A DNA stretch of 64,000 bases from Candidatus Laterigemmans baculatus (GCF_010367455.1 NZ_WRPR01000005.1:1-64000); one strand, 5' to 3'. Numbered from the stretch's first letter, positions 36,411 to 44,724 are shown. Translations and numbers: made by a program. Notes: generated by a model not told the origin, from the letters alone.

Positions 36411-37109
36411 TTATCGCAGGTCCAGTCCCGACGCGTCGCTCTCCGCCTCCGGTAATCGGCCCACCTCGGCGACCGCCAGGTGGGTGTTTCCGTAGGTCCG
36501 CACGTCCCAGCCCTCGGCAAACCACTCTCCGCTGGGCAGCTGGTTGGGATCGCTTTTGCGGTCCATCTCGGCGACGATCAAACTCCCTTCGGCGGCATTC
36601 TTGGCCGCCGTCTCCATCAGCCGGTCCAGCTGCTCGCGGTGGCTTTCCCACATCGCATAGGGCGGACAGCAGAAGACGGTGCGGCGTTCGGCCGGGGCGT
36701 GCTCGAGCCGCATCGGCGAGAGCCGAAAGGTGTCGCCGAGTAGGACTTCGACGCGCTCGTTCAGCCGGAGCTTGTCGAGCGACTGCCGGATCGAGCGGAC
36801 GCTATCCCGCGAAGAATCGACGGCGATGGCGTGCCGGGCGCCGCGGCTGATCGCTTCGATCGCCAAAATTCCGGTGCCCGCGAACAGGTCGTATGCGACC
36901 GTGCCTTCGATCCCTTTGCCGAGGATGTTGAACAGGTTTTCGCGCACGTTGTCCTTCATCGGCCGCGTCAGTCGGTCGCCGTTGTACATCACGTTGCGGC
37001 GTCGGAGTTCGCCACCGATGATCCGCAGCGCCTTGGGACCGATCCGCTTCGGCTTGGCGGCCTCCCGCCGCTCGGACGCCTCGGATGACTCTCCGGCTGG
37101 TCGCTTCAC
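36411..37109 (-). CDS. rsmD: 16S rRNA m2G966 methyltransferase RsmD-like
   Basis: SAM-dependent rRNA guanine-N2 methyltransferase. 232 residues with a Lys/Arg-rich N-terminus, LRIIGGELRRRN, RPMKDNVRENLFNILG, the SAM motif DLFAGTGILAIEAISRGA, and a catalytic-type motif CCPPY in place of the usual DPPY. The substitution alters the first residue of the NPPY-class motif; the fold is otherwise typical. The start at ATG 37109 is in line with homology. It is convergent with the Met-rich protein gene and overlaps no other. Confidence 0.88.
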   Translation of the reverse strand: MKRPAGESSEASERREAAKPKRIGPKALRIIGGELRRRNVMYNGDRLTRPMKDNVRENLFNILGKGIEGTVAYDLFAGTGILAIEAISRGARHAIAVDSSRDSVRSIRQSLDKLRLNERVEVLLGDTFRLSPMRLEHAPAERRTVFCCPPYAMWESHREQLDRLMETAAKNAAEGSLIVAEMDRKSDPNQLPSGEWFAEGWDVRTYGNTHLAVAEVGRLPEAESDASGLDLR

Positions 37110-37264
37110 GAGTTGCTCCCCACGTAGGTGACGAAAAGATGAACGGAGCGGCGGGCGTCCGGCAGCCCCGACCCTCGTCGGGGCGAAACCACCGGCTGGG
37201 TCTAAACCAAGGGCCGCTGCAGAGCGTATCCTACTACGATCACGCCCCGAACCCGATAGACCGC

Positions 37265-38587
37265 ATGCGCCACATCAACCTTCAATTGTTCCTGCGAGCC
37301 GCCGCCTCCCGAGTCGCCGGTTCTCTGGCCGTGGGAGCTCTCGCCGCACTCCCGCTGACCCTCTCTCCGGCAGCTTCCGCGAGGGCCCAAGAATCCGCGG
37401 GGGCCCAAGAATCCGCGAGGGCCCCAGAAGCGGGTGCCGAAGCAGCAGCCGAGCCCACGCTCGATGTCGAAGTCGAGCAGGCGGCGTACCGCGACGCGAT
37501 CGGAGCATGGCGGGAGACGATCGGCAAGATGCAGGAGGCCGCCTTGCGGTTTCACAATGGAACTGAAGCCACCGAGGAACAGTATCTCACGCAGTACCGC
37601 GAGCTGAGCGAGCAGGGGCGGGAAGAGTTCGACCGGGCGGTTCGCGCCGCCACGCGGTTGCTGGCCCACGACCCCCGCAGAGATTCGGAGTACGCCGAAT
37701 TCCTCTTCGCCGCGGCCCGCTACCGCTTCGATCGCGACTGGTACGAGCTGACCGGAGAAGCGGCCGAGGCCCTGATCGCTGCCGGCATGACCGAGAGCGC
37801 CGAAGAGCGCCGGCTGCACGAAATCGCGGGAGTCAGCTTCTGGGCGACCAATCGTTTCGAGCGGGCCGCCGAGCATTTGCAGAAAGCGATTGAGATCGGA
37901 TTCATCGATCCCAAACACCGGCAGCTGGTCGACTCGGTGAGCGATTACCAGCAGCGTTGGGAGCGTGAACAGCAGTTTCGCCAGGAAGCTCGTCAGCGGG
38001 ACGATCTCCCGCAGGTGCGGATCACGACGTCGCGTGGCGACATGGTCGTCGAACTGTTCGAAGACCAGGCCCCGAACACCGTGGCCAACTTCATCAGCCT
38101 CGTCGAGCAAGGTTTTTATGAGGGGCTCACCTTTCATCAAGTCATCGCCTCGCAGATCGCCATGTCCGGCGATCCGGCGGGCGACGCTTCCGGCAGCGCC
38201 GGCTATCGGATCGCCGACGAAGGGGAGGACGAAGATGCCCGCGATACCTTCCGCGGCTCGCTCGTGATGGCCAAGATCGCCGACCCCCGCTCCAGGACCG
38301 GCCAAACGCTCCCGAATTCGGCCAGCTCCCAGTTCTTCTTCACCTTCATGCCGCTCCCCTGGGTCAACCGCGAACACACCGTCTTCGGCCGCGTGATCGA
38401 TGGAGCGGGAACGCTCGCGGCGCTCACCCGCGTCGATCCGACGGCGAAGAAAGAAGAGGAGGAACACGAGGCCGTGCCCGACCGGATCCTCCGCATGGAA
38501 GTCCTCCGCAAGCGCCCGCACGACTACCAACCCGAAGTCCTCGAGGGTCCTCCCGCCGCGGCGATCTCGGCCGCCCCGGGCCGCTGA
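37265..38587 (+). CDS. Secreted cyclophilin-type peptidyl-prolyl isomerase with N-terminal helical region
   Basis: 440 residues from ATG 37265. Signal peptide (~1-42), a short Gln-Glu-Ser-Ala tandem repeat (QESAGAQESARAPE), a TPR-like helical region (~60-235), then the cyclophilin domain (~255-405) with GDMVVELFEDQAPNTVANF, FHQVIASQIAMSGDP and SQFFFTFMPLPW. The residue at the catalytic Arg site (FHR in human CypA) is Gln here (FHQ), which may lower isomerase activity. Likely a periplasmic chaperone. The frame is open upstream to 37085 but without family support. Confidence 0.87.
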   Translation: MRHINLQLFLRAAASRVAGSLAVGALAALPLTLSPAASARAQESAGAQESARAPEAGAEAAAEPTLDVEVEQAAYRDAIGAWRETIGKMQEAALRFHNGTEATEEQYLTQYRELSEQGREEFDRAVRAATRLLAHDPRRDSEYAEFLFAAARYRFDRDWYELTGEAAEALIAAGMTESAEERRLHEIAGVSFWATNRFERAAEHLQKAIEIGFIDPKHRQLVDSVSDYQQRWEREQQFRQEARQRDDLPQVRITTSRGDMVVELFEDQAPNTVANFISLVEQGFYEGLTFHQVIASQIAMSGDPAGDASGSAGYRIADEGEDEDARDTFRGSLVMAKIADPRSRTGQTLPNSASSQFFFTFMPLPWVNREHTVFGRVIDGAGTLAALTRVDPTAKKEEEEHEAVPDRILRMEVLRKRPHDYQPEVLEGPPAAAISAAPGR

Positions 38588-38733
38588 GAACGCAAAAGAT
38601 TGAACGCCCTTTGTCCAGCGGTTACGCTGGACTATTGCCCCTAAATCCCTCGCCTCCGGTCTCTCGCCCCCCCAGCAACTCCCCGCTATCACCAACTCCC
38701 CCCACTATCGACTCAATTGCGGAGTTTTTCCCT

Positions 38734-40149
38734 ATGCCCGAATCGAAGCCCAGCCAGAGCGCCGATCGCCAGCCCCCGAGTTGCCAGCCCTTGGGTCGCC
38801 AGCCCGTCGAGCGTCCGTCCGCCGAGGTTCCGACTGCCGGTGGTGCACCGTCGCGGCGCTCGTTCCTGAAAAATGGCGGCATGCTTCTGGCGGGCGGGGC
38901 GGTTGCCGGACAGCTGAGCGTGGCCCGCGGAGCCCACGCCTACGGCAGCGACACGATCAAGATCGGTCTGGTCGGCTGCGGTGGCCGAGGCCGGGGTGCG
39001 GTGATTCAAGCGATGAATTCCCCAGGCGACACGCGCCTGGTGGCCATGGGAGACGTATTTGAAGACCAGATCAGTACCGCCTTCCGCACGATCAAGAGCG
39101 ACCACTCCGACAAAATCAGCGACGATGTCGGCCGCTACGTGGGGCTCGAATCGTACAAGGAAGTCATCAATAGCGATGCCGACCTGATCATCCTGGCGAC
39201 GTCTCCCGGGTTCCGCCCGCTGCACTTCGAAGCGGCGGTCAACGCGGGCAAGCACGTGTTTATGGAAAAGCCGGTTGCCACCGACGCCCCAGGCGTCCGC
39301 CGCGTCTTGGCCGCGAACGAAATCGCTAAGAAAAAGGGACTGGCCGTCCAGGTCGGGCTCCAGCGGCATCACGAATTGCGCTACCAGGAGACGATCCAGC
39401 GGCTCCAGGAAGGGGCGATCGGCGATCCCATCATGGCCCGCGTCTACTGGAACGGCGCCGGCGTCTGGATTCGCAACCGCCAGCCGCAACAGACCGAAAC
39501 CGAGTACCAGGTCCGCAACTGGTACTACTTCAACTGGCTCTGCGGGGACCACATCAACGAGCAACACATCCATAACCTGGACGTGATCAACTGGTTGATG
39601 CAGGACTACCCGGTCAAAGCCCAAGGGCAAGGGGGCCGTCAGGTCCGGACCGGTCCCGACACCGGCCAGATCTTCGACCACCACATGGTCGAATACACTT
39701 ACGGCAACGGCACGACCATGCTCAGCCAGTGCCGGCACATCAAAGGTTGCTGGAACGAAGTCAGCGAATACGTCCACGGCACCAAAGGCTGGTGCGACAT
39801 CTCCGCAGCGAAGATCTACGATCCCAACGGCAAGCTGACTTGGCAGAGCACCGCCGAGGAAGTTCGCGGCAAGGGCTGGCAGCAGGAGCACTACGACCTG
39901 TTCGCCGCGCTCCGCAAGGGCGAGATCCCCAACGAAGGCGACTACGGTGCCAAGAGCACGATGACCGCCATCATGGGCCGCATGGCGACCTACGGGGGCA
40001 AAATCGTCAAATGGGACGACGCCCTGAACAGCGACTTGGCGTTGGCCGATTTCGACAGCATCACCTCGTTCGACTCGGTCCCCCCGGTGACGCCCGACGA
40101 GGACGGACAGTATCCAATCCCGGTCCCGGGTGAAACGAAAGTCGTCTAA
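38734..40149 (+). CDS. Tat-exported Gfo/Idh/MocA-family oxidoreductase
   Basis: 471 residues from ATG 38734. An unusual Ser/Gln/Pro-rich leader (~1-40) with QPxxxQP repeats precedes a Tat signal (SRRSFLKNGGMLLAGGAVAG). The Rossmann part has IGLVGCGGRGRGA, LIILATSPGFRPLHFEAAVNAGKHVFMEKP (here the EKP motif), and a substrate domain with HINEQHIHNLDVINW. These secreted sugar oxidoreductases are expanded in planctomycetes and act on glycan-derived sugars. The substrate is unknown. It is 158 bp upstream of the Pup-like gene. Confidence 0.9.
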   Translation: MPESKPSQSADRQPPSCQPLGRQPVERPSAEVPTAGGAPSRRSFLKNGGMLLAGGAVAGQLSVARGAHAYGSDTIKIGLVGCGGRGRGAVIQAMNSPGDTRLVAMGDVFEDQISTAFRTIKSDHSDKISDDVGRYVGLESYKEVINSDADLIILATSPGFRPLHFEAAVNAGKHVFMEKPVATDAPGVRRVLAANEIAKKKGLAVQVGLQRHHELRYQETIQRLQEGAIGDPIMARVYWNGAGVWIRNRQPQQTETEYQVRNWYYFNWLCGDHINEQHIHNLDVINWLMQDYPVKAQGQGGRQVRTGPDTGQIFDHHMVEYTYGNGTTMLSQCRHIKGCWNEVSEYVHGTKGWCDISAAKIYDPNGKLTWQSTAEEVRGKGWQQEHYDLFAALRKGEIPNEGDYGAKSTMTAIMGRMATYGGKIVKWDDALNSDLALADFDSITSFDSVPPVTPDEDGQYPIPVPGETKVV

Positions 40150-40193
40150 GGCTGGAGCCGCGGAGTCTACGGGCATCGCATTTGCGGCTTTCC

Positions 40194-40227
40194 CGCCGGT
40201 AGAATAGAGACGCCGGTAAACTAGAGA
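40194..40227 (+). promoter_or_regulatory. Two 17-bp tandem direct repeats upstream of the Pup-like gene
   Basis: Two adjacent units starting CGCCGGTA and ending TAGAGA (15 of 17 positions equal). A TAGAAT that resembles a -10 box lies within the first (40200-40205). They are ~80 bp before the ATG at 40308 and could be an operator or promoter. No matching -35 at 16-18 bp. Confidence 0.4.
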
Positions 40228-40229
40228 CG

Positions 40230-40257
40230 GGCGATTCACGCCCCCCCGTGAATCGCC
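40230..40257. promoter_or_regulatory. Perfect 11-bp hairpin before the Pup-like gene
   Basis: Arms GGCGATTCACG (40230-40240) and CGTGAATCGCC (40247-40257) with a loop of six C. It ends 50 bp before the ATG at 40308. It may terminate the upstream oxidoreductase message or act as a leader structure; there is no U-run after it, so a regulatory stem is as likely. Confidence 0.55.
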
Positions 40258-40307
40258 TTCCGCTTATCCGGCTCGTCAGCGGCGAGCCATGCATGGAGCT
40301 GCCTTCG

Positions 40308-40502
40308 ATGACCGCACAATCGATTGCCGGAGTTCGTCCCCAAGGTCCCCCCGCCGAGCTGCCCCAGGGCGAACGAGCGGCGCGGACGTTTGCCGATCAG
40401 CCTCAGCAGCTGCATCGGCTCGCCTCCGAGATTCTCAGCGATGCGACGCACCGCCCGCTGGAGCTGCTCGAGCGGTTTGATACGCAGCAGCAGGGCGAGT
40501 GA
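40308..40502 (+). CDS. Pup/UBact-like small protein, candidate tag for the adjacent ligase
   Basis: 64 residues from ATG 40308, preceded by GGAG at 40296-40299. The N-terminal ~30 residues are rich in Pro, Gly and Gln (PQGPPAELPQGE), so probably disordered. The C-terminal half is helical (QLHRLASEILSD, RPLELLERFDTQQQGE). It ends in Gly-Glu, as mature Pup (GG-Glu) and UBact do. Length equals that of many Pups. The stop overlaps the GTG start of the PafA/Dop homologue (GTGA), implying coupling. No significant sequence identity to Pup is visible apart from composition and the C-terminus, so the tag role is inferred. An in-frame ATG at 40293 would add five residues. Confidence 0.62.
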   Translation: MTAQSIAGVRPQGPPAELPQGERAARTFADQPQQLHRLASEILSDATHRPLELLERFDTQQQGE

Positions 40503-42223
40503 GAGCGAAGCCGGCCCCGATACTCGAGCGTCTGATCGGGCTGGAAACCGAGTACGCCACGCTGCTGCAGTTGCCGCCCGACCAGCAAGTGCCTCCTTCG
40601 CGGCAAGCGGTGTATGCGGCCGTTTGCGAGCAGATCGCCGCTCGGATTCCCATCGCTCGCGGACGTTACGACTCCGACACGATCTTTCTCGCCAACGGCG
40701 GCGCCTTTTCCATCGAAAGCTCGCCCAACCGGCTCGACCGGCCCGGCGGGTTGATCGAGGGTGCAACGGCCGAATCGTGCTCGCCGGCGCGGGTCGTGGA
40801 AGCCCAGCGAGCCCAGGACCGGATGATCGCCGAAGCGGCGGCCGCCTCCGCGATCCCCGGTGAGCTGCGGATCGTTAAGAACAGCTGCGACGCGTACGGC
40901 CACATCTATGGGTGCCAAGAGAACTACGCGGCACCGGTCGCCACCGGGCTGCGGCTGGCCCTCTACTGGATGCTGCTGGTGATGATGATGCCCGCAGCGG
41001 TCCTGTACTGGTTCGCGTGCATCATGATCCTCGGAAGCGAGCTGGCGGTGCTGTTCGCAATTCGCTCGCTCGGCCGGCTGCTCGGCTTCGCCGCAACGAA
41101 TCAGGGTTCGGCGGGCGATAGCGTGGCGGGCGACGCAGCCGATGCGAATCAGTTGCCGCTCTCGCTTCTGCGAGTCACTGCGGTGATCCTGCGGGTGATC
41201 AGCCTCCCGGCAGCCGGCATGCTCTACCTGATCGCCCGCTTCGTGGCCTTTCGCGAACAGCGCAAATTCCTGACCGCCTTCCTGGTCTCTCGCGTGGTGC
41301 TCACTGGAGCCGGGCACGTCGATCGCCGCAATCGCTTTCGGCTCTCCAGCAAAGCGCTGGCGATCGACACGGTCACCGGCTTTGGAGGCTATCTCGGCGA
41401 GCGTCCGATCTACGTGTTTCACCACTGGCTCCAGCAGCTCTGCGGTCGGTCGCTGCTCTCGATTCGTTCGCTCGGTGAGATGTTTCGTCAACGCCAGCGG
41501 CTGCAGATCGGTCTCAGCGATTCGAACATCTCCGACACGGCCGAGTACCTCAAGGTCGGCGCGACCGCCCTGGTTTTGGACCTGATCGAAGCTGGAGGCG
41601 GCCGCGATCTGCCTCGCTTGCAGCGTCCCATCCAAGCGCTGCACCGGATCACCTGCGACTGGAACCTCGTCTCCCGCGTCTTGACCAACCGCGGCGAGCT
41701 GTCGGCTCTCGACATCCAGCGGGCCTACCTGCAGGCCTGCATGCGATTCGTCGAGGCCGCTGGCGACGCCGCCCCACGAGAGGCCCATCGGATCCTCGAG
41801 CGGTGGGAAGCGACGCTCGCAGCCCTAGCCGCCTTTCGCTCCTCGGAGATCGACCCGCTGCCAGCCCTCGGCCACGTCGACTGGCTGACTAAGAAGTGGA
41901 TGCTCGACCGCCTCGATTGCGAAGGCGTGGAGCAGGCCGCCGCCGCCGAGCGGTGGATGGCCCGCAAAAAGATCGATATCCGCTACCACGAGCTGTCCGA
42001 TGACAGCTACTTCGCCCGGCTGCGCGCGGTCGCCCCGCAGCTGAGTTCGGTCGACCCGGCGGGCATCGATCTGGCCCTGCGGATGCCTCCGCTGAATTCG
42101 CCCGCTCTGCGGCGGGGACAATTGATCCGCGAATTCTCCGGTGGCACCGAGCCGGTTGCCGTCGATTGGTCGCACCTCGTAATCGGCTCGGGCCGGACGC
42201 GGCGGATCGTCGCCTTCGATTAG
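40499..42223 (+). CDS. PafA/Dop-family Pup ligase/deamidase homologue with membrane insertion
   Basis: 574 residues; PafA and Dop have ~480-500. Family signatures in order: GLETEYA (14-20), FLANGGAFSIESSP (63-76), EGATAESCSP (87-96), KNSCDAYGHIYGCQENY (127-143), FLVSRVVLTGAG (261-272), SDSNISDTAEYLKVG (340-354), DIQRAYL, VDWLTKKWMLDR, IRYHELSDD and VDWSHLV. The catalytic Asp of PafA (LYLDVG) aligns with Glu73. Between GCQENY and the LVSRVVLTGAG strand, where PafA has ~10 residues, there are ~105, including hydrophobic stretches 151-188 and 222-250. Such an even pair would tether a cytoplasmic enzyme to the membrane. The GTG start overlaps the Pup-like stop. Ligase versus deamidase cannot be told from sequence. 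Confidence 0.85.
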   Translation: MRAKPAPILERLIGLETEYATLLQLPPDQQVPPSRQAVYAAVCEQIAARIPIARGRYDSDTIFLANGGAFSIESSPNRLDRPGGLIEGATAESCSPARVVEAQRAQDRMIAEAAAASAIPGELRIVKNSCDAYGHIYGCQENYAAPVATGLRLALYWMLLVMMMPAAVLYWFACIMILGSELAVLFAIRSLGRLLGFAATNQGSAGDSVAGDAADANQLPLSLLRVTAVILRVISLPAAGMLYLIARFVAFREQRKFLTAFLVSRVVLTGAGHVDRRNRFRLSSKALAIDTVTGFGGYLGERPIYVFHHWLQQLCGRSLLSIRSLGEMFRQRQRLQIGLSDSNISDTAEYLKVGATALVLDLIEAGGGRDLPRLQRPIQALHRITCDWNLVSRVLTNRGELSALDIQRAYLQACMRFVEAAGDAAPREAHRILERWEATLAALAAFRSSEIDPLPALGHVDWLTKKWMLDRLDCEGVEQAAAAERWMARKKIDIRYHELSDDSYFARLRAVAPQLSSVDPAGIDLALRMPPLNSPALRRGQLIREFSGGTEPVAVDWSHLVIGSGRTRRIVAFD

Positions 42224-42268
42224 CCCCCGCGCGAACGCCGAGCGGGAAGGCGTCAGCTGCCACCCAAT

Positions 42269-42335
42269 CGTTTCACGGCAAGCCGAAGGCGACTGTTCTC
42301 CGGAAACACCGACGCCTTCGGCTCGCCGTTAAACG
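42269..42335. terminator. Palindrome of the 36246-36311 family
   Basis: Left arm 42269-42295 and right arm 42310-42335 have few mismatches and share the GGCAAGCCGAAGGCGACTG core with 36246-36272. It lies just after the ligase gene and is a probable terminator. The conserved tail seen at 36312 is missing. Confidence 0.75.
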
Positions 42336-42509
42336 AATGTTCAAGACACCGGAACACCCCTCCTACGGAAGAACGTTACCACCTACACGAGGAACATTGT
42401 TTGCACTCACGCTCTGCCCCTAAGAAAGCGCGCCTCAAGGGAGCGCATTGCGTGGGCCTTCCTCTGCGAATGGGGGGCTTGAGCGGGGGTCGAGTATGGG
42501 AGGAATTCG

Positions 42510-43346
42510 ATGACCGCAGGGAACCATCCCGCCGCAGGCTCCATCCGCGCCGCAGCTTCCAAGGCCGCCGGCGACGTCGCTCCCACCGTGCTCAAGCGAG
42601 GGGGCAGCGCACTCCAGCTACTGCTCGAAGCCCGCTGCTTCGCCCGCGAACTCGATCGCAGCTTCTGGGATTTTGCTCTCGAAGCCGAGGCCCTGCGGAG
42701 GGGAGGGCTGGTCTGCAACGATCTCCGCTGGCTCGTCTGCAAAGGATTCCTCGAACATGCCACCGAGGTCGCCAGTGACTTTGGCGAGGAACGACGCTTT
42801 CAAAAAGGATGTGCACTGACGTTCACCGAGACCTCCTGCTTCGTGCTCACCGACGACGGCGTCGCATTCGTCCAGCAGTTTCACGAGCCCAATGGAGGCG
42901 CTTCCGGCTCCCCTCCAGCCCCAGTCTCCTTCGCCCGCACAACGCTTGCCCCGCCTCCCCATCCACCCGCGGCATCCAACGGAAACGGTTTGCGGCTCAC
43001 CGATCTAGCTGACGCGCCGAGCGAAACCAGCGGGATGCGGACCGCACCTCCCTGCTGGGATCGCGATCGTCAAGAACTGCGGATGGGAACCCTGGTCGTG
43101 AAACAGTTCAAAGTGCCCGCTCCCAATCAGGAGATGGTGATCGCCGTCTTTCAGGAGGAAGGTTGGCCGCCGCGGATCGATGACCCCCTGCCTCCACGGA
43201 CCGACCTCGACCCCAAACGCCGCTTGCACGATACGATCAACTCCTTGAACCGAAACCAAAAAACGCCCCTGATCCGCTTCCTCGGCGACGGGTCCGGCCA
43301 GGGAGTTCGCTGGGAGCCGACCATCCCCCAATCCGCAGCCGATTAA
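42510..43346 (+). CDS. Conserved unknown protein, possible DNA-binding
   Basis: 278 residues from ATG 42510, preceded by GGGAGG at a good spacing. The first ~130 residues (RSFWDFALEAEALRRGGLVCNDLRWLVCKGFLEHA) resemble a winged-helix-like fold. A Pro-rich linker follows. The C-terminus (NQEMVIAVFQEEGWPPRIDDPLP, KRRLHDTINSLNRNQ, FLGDGSGQGVRWE) looks conserved and helix-turn-helix-like. I know similar planctomycete proteins only as hypothetical, so any regulatory role is inferred. No signal or membrane segment. It follows the palindrome by ~175 bp. Confidence 0.7.
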   Translation: MTAGNHPAAGSIRAAASKAAGDVAPTVLKRGGSALQLLLEARCFARELDRSFWDFALEAEALRRGGLVCNDLRWLVCKGFLEHATEVASDFGEERRFQKGCALTFTETSCFVLTDDGVAFVQQFHEPNGGASGSPPAPVSFARTTLAPPPHPPAASNGNGLRLTDLADAPSETSGMRTAPPCWDRDRQELRMGTLVVKQFKVPAPNQEMVIAVFQEEGWPPRIDDPLPPRTDLDPKRRLHDTINSLNRNQKTPLIRFLGDGSGQGVRWEPTIPQSAAD

Positions 43347-43686
43347 TCGTCACCCATAACTGACATCGGTACACGAGTATATGCGCGAGAACGGATGCCG
43401 GCGGATTGCCGAAAGACGGGGGAAACCACGCAGCACAGGCGGGGAGCTGAACCACGGATAACACGAATAATTGGCTTGCGGATTCCCCTTTCAGCGGCGT
43501 TCTCCGTGCTATCCGCGGTCCCTCTCCGTTCCGTGCTTTTTCGTGGCATTCCGTGGCCACCATTCGTGATGATTCGTGGTTGTTTCCCCGTCCAGGTGCA
43601 CACATCGATTCCGTTTCAGAGTGCGAAGGTTGCTGGGCGGGCGCGACCGACTTGTGCCATTCCGGAGCGCTGGCCAGCTCGCCTGC
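43347..43686. repeat. Dispersed TTCCGTG/CACGAAT repeat region
   Basis: Contains GGCGGGGAGCTGAACCACGG (about 43439-43458) and GCGTTCTCCGTGCTATCCGC (43497-43516), followed by CCGTTCCGTGC and TTCGTGGCATTCCGTGG. These are near-identical to 10590-10610 and 10768-10846. No gene with family support. It separates the conserved unknown gene from the 3' end of the exopolysaccharide run. Confidence 0.8.
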
Positions 43687-44724
43687 TCACCGCAGAGCCA
43701 GTCGCGTCCGCAGGAGCGAAGCCGTCGTCGCAATTCCGACGTGATAGCGCCGCAGCCGAAACGGTTCATCGGTATCGAGTCGATTGAGGCCCGGACGGGT
43801 CGTCAGCCCGACCCGAAATCCCGCAGCTCGAACGACGCGAACGGCCTCCGAGTCGACCGCACCGGCGGGGTAGGCGAATACCGGGAGACACGAGCCGAGT
43901 TCACGTTCCAAGTCCGCTTTGGCACCATACACCTCCTCCTCCAGCCGCTCTCGGCCGATGCGATTGAGCAACGGATGAGTCCGCGTATGGGCTCCGATGG
44001 CGACTCCTTCGGCGTGCAATCGCCGCAGCGCATCCCAGCCCAGCGTCGCTGGCTCGTTCGCCCCCTGACGGCTTCTCGGTGGACTGCCTGGGGCGGCTGC
44101 TGAGGCTCGAAGAAGTTGCTCGCAGATCCGGTCCACGCAGGCCATCGCTTCGTCATGGGGCAACGATTTGACGAATGCCCGAAGCCGCTGCGAAGCTCGC
44201 TGGCGACGGCGGGGTGTACTTAGCACCATCCGGCCACACGGCTCAGCGATCACGGTTCCGAAGTCCGCCTCACGGATCGCCCGCGCCAGGCGATCCCACC
44301 AGAAGCCGGCTTCTTGGCGGTCGGGATAGGCGGTCGGCACGAACAGGACCACCGGCAACTGCCGCTCCTGCAGCATCGGCCACGCGAGCTCCTGGAAGTC
44401 GGCGTACGCGTCGTCGAAGGTGATCAACACCGCTCGCGGGGGCAGCAGACGCCGATCGCCAGCCGCCGCGAGCACTTCCTCGATCGAAACCACGCAGTAG
44501 TGCTCCGCCAACACGTCCAGTTGCTCTGCGAACGCGTCGGGAGTGGCGCTAAAGAGTTTGGGATCGCCCGCGTCGTCCCGCTCGGGGCTGCCGATCCGAT
44601 GGTAGGTGAGCACTCGCAACTCGAACGCCGGGAGCGTCTCGCGTCGCTCCAATCTTCCCACGCAATGCCTCGCCAGCGAGCTGCCAGCGATTCTGGCACA
44701 GGCGAGCTTTGCAACCTGCCTCAT
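43687..44724 (-). CDS. Polysaccharide deacetylase (NodB family)
   Basis: 345 residues. NodB fold with LITFDDAYADF (metal Asp pair), GAHTRTHPLLNR (metal His), and PAGAVDSEAVRVVRAAGFRVGLTT. De-N-acetylates or de-O-acetylates glycans. No signal peptide is visible, but a basic N-terminus is present. The start at ATG 44724 overlaps the ATP-grasp stop (ATGA). It is the last gene of the minus-strand exopolysaccharide run, suggesting polymer modification. Confidence 0.88.
   Translation of the reverse strand: MRQVAKLACARIAGSSLARHCVGRLERRETLPAFELRVLTYHRIGSPERDDAGDPKLFSATPDAFAEQLDVLAEHYCVVSIEEVLAAAGDRRLLPPRAVLITFDDAYADFQELAWPMLQERQLPVVLFVPTAYPDRQEAGFWWDRLARAIREADFGTVIAEPCGRMVLSTPRRRQRASQRLRAFVKSLPHDEAMACVDRICEQLLRASAAAPGSPPRSRQGANEPATLGWDALRRLHAEGVAIGAHTRTHPLLNRIGRERLEEEVYGAKADLERELGSCLPVFAYPAGAVDSEAVRVVRAAGFRVGLTTRPGLNRLDTDEPFRLRRYHVGIATTASLLRTRLALR

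Noticed and set aside
40248-40307. Longer Pup-like protein from GTG 40248
   Set aside because: The start falls inside the 11-bp hairpin and lacks a ribosome site, while ATG 40308 has GGAG at a suitable distance.
40308-42223. Complete Pup-proteasome locus
   Set aside because: No proteasome subunit, ARC/Mpa ATPase or second PafA/Dop gene occurs in the neighbouring sequence.
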